A DNA stretch of 64,000 nt, from assembly GCF_000188055.2 (NCBI RefSeq), contig NZ_AEUZ02000001.1, positions 510,001 through 574,000 on the forward strand. Direction: 5' to 3'. A program made the translations under genes and the position numbers. This document shows positions 59,142 to 64,000 of this stretch, piece by piece (the first letter of the stretch is position 1; the number at the start of each line of letters is the position of its first letter). The notes under the pieces were generated by a model, which did no database searches, had not been told where the DNA came from, and saw only the letters and a list, made by a program, of their open reading frames with translations. This DNA comes from Streptococcus urinalis 2285-97 (lineage in GTDB: Bacteria; Bacillota; Bacilli; Lactobacillales; Streptococcaceae).

Positions 59142-61401
59142 AGTCACTTTTTTCAGCTGTTTGTATAGTTTTAATATTAATCTTACCATTACTTGTCATG
59201 ACAGCTTTTAGTTCTTTATCGTTTGGATGTTCTAAATAGTAGTCTGTAATGGCATCTTCAATATGATCTTGAATGGTACGACGAAGTGGACGAGCTCCCA
59301 TTTTAGGATCATAACCTAAGTCAACAAGTTTTTCTTTAACTTTTTCTGTGACATCTAGGTGAATATTATTATTAGCTAGACGATGATTCACATCTTCTAA
59401 CATTAGGCTAACGATTTCAAGAAGATTTTCCTTGGATAATGATTTAAATTCAATGATACCATCAAAACGATTCATGAATTCTGGACTAAAGAAATTAGAT
59501 AATTCACCTAAAACAGAATTTGTACGGCCTTCACGAGCAGCTCCAAAACCAACTGAAGCTTCAGCTTTACCTGTTCCCGCATTTGAAGTCATGATAATTA
59601 TAGTATCTTTGAAACTGACTGTTCTACCTTGTCCGTCTGTAAGGCGACCATCATCAAGGACTTGTAAAAACATATGCATAACATCTGGATGTGCTTTTTC
59701 AATTTCATCAAGTAAAATGAGTGAGTATGGGTTACGTCTTACTTTTTCAGTTAACTGGCCAGCTTCTTCATAGCCAACATATCCTGGAGGAGCACCAACT
59801 AATTTGGCAACAGCATGTTTTTCCATATATTCTGACATGTCAAAACGAATCATACTATCTTCTGAACCAAATAACTCAATAGCCAATTGTTTTGACAGTT
59901 CAGTTTTACCAACACCTGTTGGCCCAACAAATAGGAAACTTCCTATTGGACGATTTGGTGTCCCAAGCCCAACACGATTACGACGAATTGCTTTAGCAAT
60001 TTTATCAACAGCATCATCTTGACCAATAACATGAGACTTAAGGTCTTCTGCTAAATTAATCAATTGTGATTGTTCTTTTTCTTTCAAATCACCAACTGGA
60101 ATATTGGTTTTTTGTTCAATGATTTCTTCAATATTTTTTTCAGTGATGACTGGCGTATCTTGGTCATCGATTTTTTGTTTTTGCATTTCTTTATATTTTA
60201 GAATTTGATCTCTAAAATAAGCAGCTCTTTCATAATCTTCATCTCTAGTTGCTTGTGCTTTGAGATTTTCTGCTTCAATTAATCGTTGATCAATCTCTTT
60301 AGGGTCAACAAAATTTAAAGTAAGATTCATTTTTGAACCTGACTCATCAAGCAAATCAATAGCTTTATCAGGTAAGAAGCGATCCTGAATATAACGATTT
60401 GAAAGAATTGCGGCTGCTTCAATAGCATCATCACTATACTTCACATGGTGATAATCTTCGTATTTTGGTTGGATACCTTTTAAGATAGTAATTGTTTCTT
60501 CTACTGATGGCTCATCTACTTTGACAGGTTGCATACGTCTTTCAAGCGCAGCATCTTTTTCAATGATACGATATTCATTTAAAGTAGTAGCGCCGACAAG
60601 TTGTAGTTCACCTCGTGCTAAAGCAGGTTTTAAGATATTACCAGCATCCATATTACCATCACCAGCATTACCAGCACCTACAATTTCGTGGATTTCATCA
60701 ATGAATAAAATAACGTCTTGACGATTACGAATTTCTTCCATTAATTTTTGCATTCGTTCTTCAAATTGACCTCGGATGCCAGTTCCTTGAACAAGACTAA
60801 CAACATCTAAACGAATAACTTGTTTACCTTGTAATTTTTGTGGAACATCACCATCTACAATTTTTTGGGCAAGTCCTTCAACAACTGCAGTTTTACCAAC
60901 ACCAGGTTCCCCAATAAGAACAGGATTATTTTTGGTACGACGATTGAGGATTTCAATGACACGCTTGATCTCTTCATCACGACCAATAACTGGGTCAATG
61001 CTTCCTTGTCTTGCTAGTTCAGTCACGTTTATTCCAAATTCTTCTAGAAGACCTTTTTGTTTTTGCTGGCTATTAGCTGTTGTAGGACCTTGTCTGAAAC
61101 GACCATTATTGCCATTTCCATTTCCACCTTGTCCGCCAGCTTGTGTTGGTGGTGTATTTGGAAGATCACCACTGAATGATCTGAAATTATTTAAGTCGCC
61201 AAAGAAATCATCAAAAAGAGGATTTAGACTATCTTCTTGAGTTTTTTTACTTTGACTTAGACTACCTAAAATATTATGACTTGTATCAGTTTTCATAATT
61301 TGATAGCAATTTTGACATAAATCAATTTGTTGTTGTTTTCCATTTACATTCGTGTACAAATGAATAGTTGCTTCATTTAACTTACAATTTTGACAGAGCA
61401 T
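59140..61401 (-). CDS. clpE: ATP-dependent Clp protease ATP-binding subunit ClpE
   Basis: 753 aa. An N-terminal zinc finger ([15 protein letters not shown] ... LCQNCYQ) precedes a Gly/Asn linker, AAA1 (Walker [14 protein letters not shown]), a UVR-like middle ([25 protein letters not shown]) and AAA2 ([17 protein letters not shown]). It unfolds proteins for ClpP under heat and is controlled by CtsR. The operator lies about 80 bases upstream. Confidence 0.97.
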   Translation of the reverse strand: MLCQNCKLNEATIHLYTNVNGKQQQIDLCQNCYQIMKTDTSHNILGSLSQSKKTQEDSLNPLFDDFFGDLNNFRSFSGDLPNTPPTQAGGQGGNGNGNNGRFRQGPTTANSQQKQKGLLEEFGINVTELARQGSIDPVIGRDEEIKRVIEILNRRTKNNPVLIGEPGVGKTAVVEGLAQKIVDGDVPQKLQGKQVIRLDVVSLVQGTGIRGQFEERMQKLMEEIRNRQDVILFIDEIHEIVGAGNAGDGNMDAGNILKPALARGELQLVGATTLNEYRIIEKDAALERRMQPVKVDEPSVEETITILKGIQPKYEDYHHVKYSDDAIEAAAILSNRYIQDRFLPDKAIDLLDESGSKMNLTLNFVDPKEIDQRLIEAENLKAQATRDEDYERAAYFRDQILKYKEMQKQKIDDQDTPVITEKNIEEIIEQKTNIPVGDLKEKEQSQLINLAEDLKSHVIGQDDAVDKIAKAIRRNRVGLGTPNRPIGSFLFVGPTGVGKTELSKQLAIELFGSEDSMIRFDMSEYMEKHAVAKLVGAPPGYVGYEEAGQLTEKVRRNPYSLILLDEIEKAHPDVMHMFLQVLDDGRLTDGQGRTVSFKDTIIIMTSNAGTGKAEASVGFGAAREGRTNSVLGELSNFFSPEFMNRFDGIIEFKSLSKENLLEIVSLMLEDVNHRLANNNIHLDVTEKVKEKLVDLGYDPKMGARPLRRTIQDHIEDAITDYYLEHPNDKELKAVMTSNGKINIKTIQTAEKSD

Positions 61402-61467
61402 TATTAACCTCCGTTACTCTTTTTCCTTTAATAAAAAGAGCTTCTTTCTACACTAAATTAACTATCT

Positions 61468-61493
61468 TTGACTATTAGTCAAAAATGGTCAAA
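61468..61493 (-). promoter_or_regulatory. CtsR operator upstream of clpE
   Basis: AGTCAAA-AAT-GGTCAAA (61477-61493) is a perfect tandem CtsR heptamer pair. A third, inverted TTTGACT begins at 61468. Read on the minus strand the heptamers supply TTGAC -35 elements, so CtsR would block the clpE promoter. Confidence 0.9.
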
Positions 61494-61692
61494 CTTTATA
61501 ATTTCATTATAGCACCAGATATAGATTTTTCAAGTAAAAAGATTATAACATTAGCACTGTCGTATAAAGAGTGTTAAATTTGCTTGATTTTAAAGAAATG
61601 CTATAAAAAGCCTAAATTCAGTACTTTTCTTGTCGCTTTTATTATTTTTGTGATAAAATAAATAGGACAACAAAAGTAATAGGAGAAATAAA

Positions 61693-61923
61693 ATGGAATC
61701 ACATTTAGTGAGAATTATTAATCGCCTTGAATTAATGGCAACAGATGGTGGTAACTTAAAACGTAATTTTGAACGTGAAGGAGTCGTTGTTGCGGAAGTT
61801 TCATTTAGCAATGATCCAGAAAATGGTCCAGTATTCACATTAAGAGATGTTGAAGCACGTGAGTCATATTCATTTGATAGTATCGACTTAATTGCAATGG
61901 AAATTTATGATTTATTGTATTAA
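61693..61923 (+). CDS. DUF1797 family protein
   Basis: 76 aa matching the DUF1797 family (MESHLVRIINRLELMATDGGNLKRNFEREGVVVAEV; ENGPVFTLRDVEARESYSFDSIDLIAMEIYDLL). It is a small conserved streptococcal protein of unknown function. AGGAGAAAT precedes ATG. It is divergent from clpE with about 290 bases between, which hold the CtsR site. Confidence 0.9.
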   Translation: MESHLVRIINRLELMATDGGNLKRNFEREGVVVAEVSFSNDPENGPVFTLRDVEARESYSFDSIDLIAMEIYDLLY

Positions 61924-61928
61924 TAAAC

Positions 61929-61955
61929 ACAACCTACTTTGAGTAGGTTTTTTAT
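61929..61955 (+). terminator. Terminator after the DUF1797 gene
   Basis: AACCTACT-TTG-AGTAGGTTTTTTATTTT: perfect stem with T run. Confidence 0.92.
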
Positions 61956-62040
61956 TTTTATTAAAAATTGAATTATTATTGTATTTTTATTCATAAAGTG
62001 CCATAATCTTTTTTATTATTATAAATTAGGAGTTAATCAT

Positions 62041-62724
62041 GGACTTATCTTTTTTGCCAAAATATTGGGCTTACTTTAACTACGGTGTTGTGGTAACCTT
62101 GTTAATATCAGCTAGTGTTGTTTTTTTGGTACCATTATCGGCGTTTTAGTCACATTGTTGAAACGTAGTCACATCAAAGTTTTTGAATGGTTTGTGACTA
62201 TCTGTGTATGGATATTCAGAGGAACACCAATGGTTGTTCAGATCATGATTGCTTTTGCATGGATGCACTTTAATAGTATGCCAACAATAGGTTTTGGAGT
62301 GCTTGACTTAGATTTCTCAAGATTATTACCAGGTATAATTATTATTTCATTGAATAGTGGGGCTTATGTTTCTGAAATTGTCAGAGCTGGTATTGAAGCA
62401 GTTCCAAAAGGACAAGTAGAAGCCGCTTATTCTCTTGGAATAAGACCTAAAAATACGATGAGATACGTTGTGCTTCCTCAAGCCTTTAAGAATATTTTAC
62501 CTGCATTAGGTAATGAATTTATTACCATTATAAAAGATAGTTCACTTCTTCAAACTATTGGTGTTATGGAATTATGGAATGGAGCACAATCAGTTGTAAC
62601 GGCAACTTACTTACCGATTTCACCATTATTATTTGCGGCCTTTTATTATTTTATTTTAACGACTATTTTATCTGCATTACTAAAGAAAATGGAATTAAAA
62701 CTAAGTCAAGGAGGAAGGGTATAA
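62041..62724 (+). pseudogene. Polar amino-acid ABC transporter permease (GlnP-type), frameshifted
   Basis: About 227 aa. ATG 62041 opens MDLSFLPKYWAYFNYGVVVT; the frame then stops near 62148. The permease continues in another frame from GTIIGVLVTLLKRSHIKVFEWF, with the conserved loop EIVRAGIEAVPKGQVEAAYSLGI and C-terminal helix. A run of seven T at 62121-62127 (eight expected) is the break. Everything else is intact. It forms a pair with the ATPase gene, which starts within its stop. Confidence 0.85.
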
Positions 62725-63457
62725 TGGCTACTGAGCTTATTTCAATTTTAGATTTACATAAACGTTTTGGAGATAATCATGTTTTGAAGGGAATTAACCT
62801 AAATATTCATCAAGGTGAAGTTGTAGTTGTCATCGGTCCTTCTGGTTCGGGAAAATCGACACTCCTTAGAAGTATGAATCTTCTTGAAGTACCTACAAAA
62901 GGAAAGATTTTATTTGAAAATATTGATATTACTGATAAAAAAATGACATATTTAAAATGCGTGAAAAAATGGGAATGGTTTTTCAGCAATTTAATCTTTT
63001 TCCAAATATGACTGTTGAAGAAAATATTACACTTTCACCCTTAAAAACAAAAAAAATAAACAAAAGCGAGGCGCAAGCCATTGCTGTCAAACTTTTAAAA
63101 AAAGTTGGTCTTGAAGATAAAAAGAATGCCTATCCACAAAGTTTATCAGGAGGACAACAACAGCGTATTGCTATTACAAGAGGTCTTGCTATGGATCCTG
63201 ATGTTATGCTATTTGATGAGCCTACTTCTGCCTTAGATCCAGAAATGGTAGGAGAAGTTCTCTCTGTTATGCAAGATCTTGCAAAAACCGGGATGACAAT
63301 GGTTATTGTGACTCATGAGATGGGGTTTGCGCGTGAAGTTGCAGATCGTGTTATTTTTATGGATCAAGGACAGATTATTGAAGAAGGAAGTCCTGAAGAA
63401 ATCTTTGCAGCAGCAAAAGAAGATAGAACCAAAGACTTTCTCAGTAAAGTGCTGTAA
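62724..63457 (+). pseudogene. Polar amino-acid ABC transporter ATPase (GlnQ-type), frameshifted
   Basis: About 245 aa. Walker A IGPSGSGKSTLLRSMNLLE lies in the first frame. The second frame begins with [20 protein letters not shown] and contains signature [35 protein letters not shown] and [14 protein letters not shown]. The break is a run of seven A at 62937-62943; eight would restore [17 protein letters not shown]. The permease upstream has a matching one-base loss in a run of eight, so the pair may share a read artefact. Confidence 0.85.
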
Positions 63458-63486
63458 AAAAAGATTGTAGTAACAATCTTTTTTTT
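63455..63486 (+). terminator. Terminator after the amino-acid transporter
   Basis: AAAAAAAGATTGT-AGTA-ACAATCTTTTTTTT: perfect stem followed by eight T. Confidence 0.93.
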
Positions 63487-63504
63487 GATGTAAAATAGTG
63501 AACA
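63484..63504 (+). repeat. 21-base intergenic repeat, copy 2
   Basis: Identical over 21 bases to 12129-12149. It overlaps the T run of the preceding terminator and lies about 60 bases before folD. Its TGTAAAAT could be a second -10 element. Confidence 0.6.
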
Positions 63505-63566
63505 AAAGATATAAAAAATTAGTTAATAATTTGTTATAATGGTAGAAAATCTTATGGGAGAAAAAT

Positions 63567-64000
63567 ATGGTAAAAATAATTGATGGGAAAGCTTTAGCAC
63601 AGAAAAAACAAATCGCGTTAGCAAAAAAAGTAGAAGCTTTAAAATCCAGTAGTCATATTGTCCCAGGATTAGTTGTTATTTTAGTTGGTGATGATCCAGC
63701 AAGTCAAGTTTATGTAAAAAATAAAGAAAAAGCTGCATTAAAAGCTGGATTTAAAAGTGAGACTGTCAGATTGTCTTCAGATATTTCAGAAGATGAATTA
63801 GTCTCTATTGTAGAAGAGTATAACAGAGATGATAGTATACATGGCATTTTAGTGCAACTACCTCTACCAAAACACATTAATGATAAAAGAATCATTTTGA
63901 CAATTGATCCTCATAAAGATGTTGATGGTTTCCATCCAATGAATACAGGTCACTTATGGTCTGGCCGCCCTATAATGGTGCCATGTACACCTGCTGGAAT
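63567..64000 (+). CDS. folD: FolD, methylene-tetrahydrofolate dehydrogenase/cyclohydrolase (5' part)
   Basis: The first 144 codons are visible; the gene runs out of the window. [44 protein letters not shown] (catalytic Lys region), [14 protein letters not shown] and [18 protein letters not shown] are FolD signatures. The enzyme interconverts one-carbon folates. GGGAG precedes ATG 63567, and an extended -10 TGTTATAAT ends at 63540. Confidence 0.95.
   Translation, partial: MVKIIDGKALAQKKQIALAKKVEALKSSSHIVPGLVVILVGDDPASQVYVKNKEKAALKAGFKSETVRLSSDISEDELVSIVEEYNRDDSIHGILVQLPLPKHINDKRIILTIDPHKDVDGFHPMNTGHLWSGRPIMVPCTPAG

Noticed and set aside
60932..61240. 102-codon plus-strand frame opposite clpE
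   Set aside because: Antisense shadow of the ClpE zinc-finger and AAA1 region; no independent evidence.

Overview
The window is chromosomal DNA of a low-GC Firmicute and almost certainly a Streptococcus of the pyogenic group (S. uberis / S. parauberis / S. iniae-like). The evidence is the intact division cluster murD-murG-divIB-ftsA-ftsZ-ylmE-sepF-ylmG-ylmH-divIVA-(T-box)-ileS, Dpr with a PerR-type box, ClpE with a CtsR box, several streptococcal families of unknown function (DUF1912, DUF1827, DUF1797, DUF3165, DUF960), and A+T-rich codon use. The species call is an inference from gene content.

Layout. 1-120: end of a tRNA cluster. 160-3970: housekeeping genes (DUF960, DUF402 phosphatase, RecX, RlmD-type rRNA methyltransferase, GNAT). 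4034-9346: a peptide quorum-sensing module of the ComCDE/Blp/Sil type. It holds a lone LytTR protein, a LytTR response regulator, a HPK10 histidine kinase, an overlooked 41-aa prepheromone gene on the minus strand, a C39-peptidase ABC exporter and two promoter regions with 21-bp-period direct repeats. 9673-16186: membrane proteins, a nucleoside phosphorylase, a decayed thiolase/acyl-CoA ligase pair, a lipoprotein, tRNA-Thr and a MarR regulator. 16332-27223: small genes, a Val T-box acetyltransferase-valS unit, an unrecognised gene coupled to valS, an MmcQ-EVE fusion, asnA, an Excalibur protein with an amber codon, and rsmD-coaD-sepM. 27258-33053: ribose operon rbsRKDACB under a CcpA-type site. 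33111-43062: phosphoesterase, YutD, RlmN, VanZ, two ABC transporters (one gutted), a shortened prepilin peptidase, dpr, yqgQ-glcK and rhodanese. 43171-58169: typA, then the division cluster and ileS. 58201-64000: DUF1827, NUDIX, clpE, DUF1797, an amino-acid ABC transporter (both genes frameshifted) and the 5' end of folD.

Working together. The pheromone module would export and cleave the peptide through the C39 transporter, sense it through the kinase and activate both repeat-bearing promoters through the LytTR regulator. As read here the kinase has a frameshift and a nonsense codon, the regulator one frameshift and the transporter two, so the circuit looks silent unless some of these are read errors. 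The sepM homologue at 26183 belongs to a family that trims such pheromones in other streptococci.

Damage is a theme. About ten genes are broken. Most frameshifts are one-base length changes in A or T runs of about 8, several in normally conserved genes, which raises the question of sequencing error. The nonsense codons and two large internal deletions do not fit that explanation and point to real gene decay. No rRNA, CRISPR array, prophage or transposase was seen.
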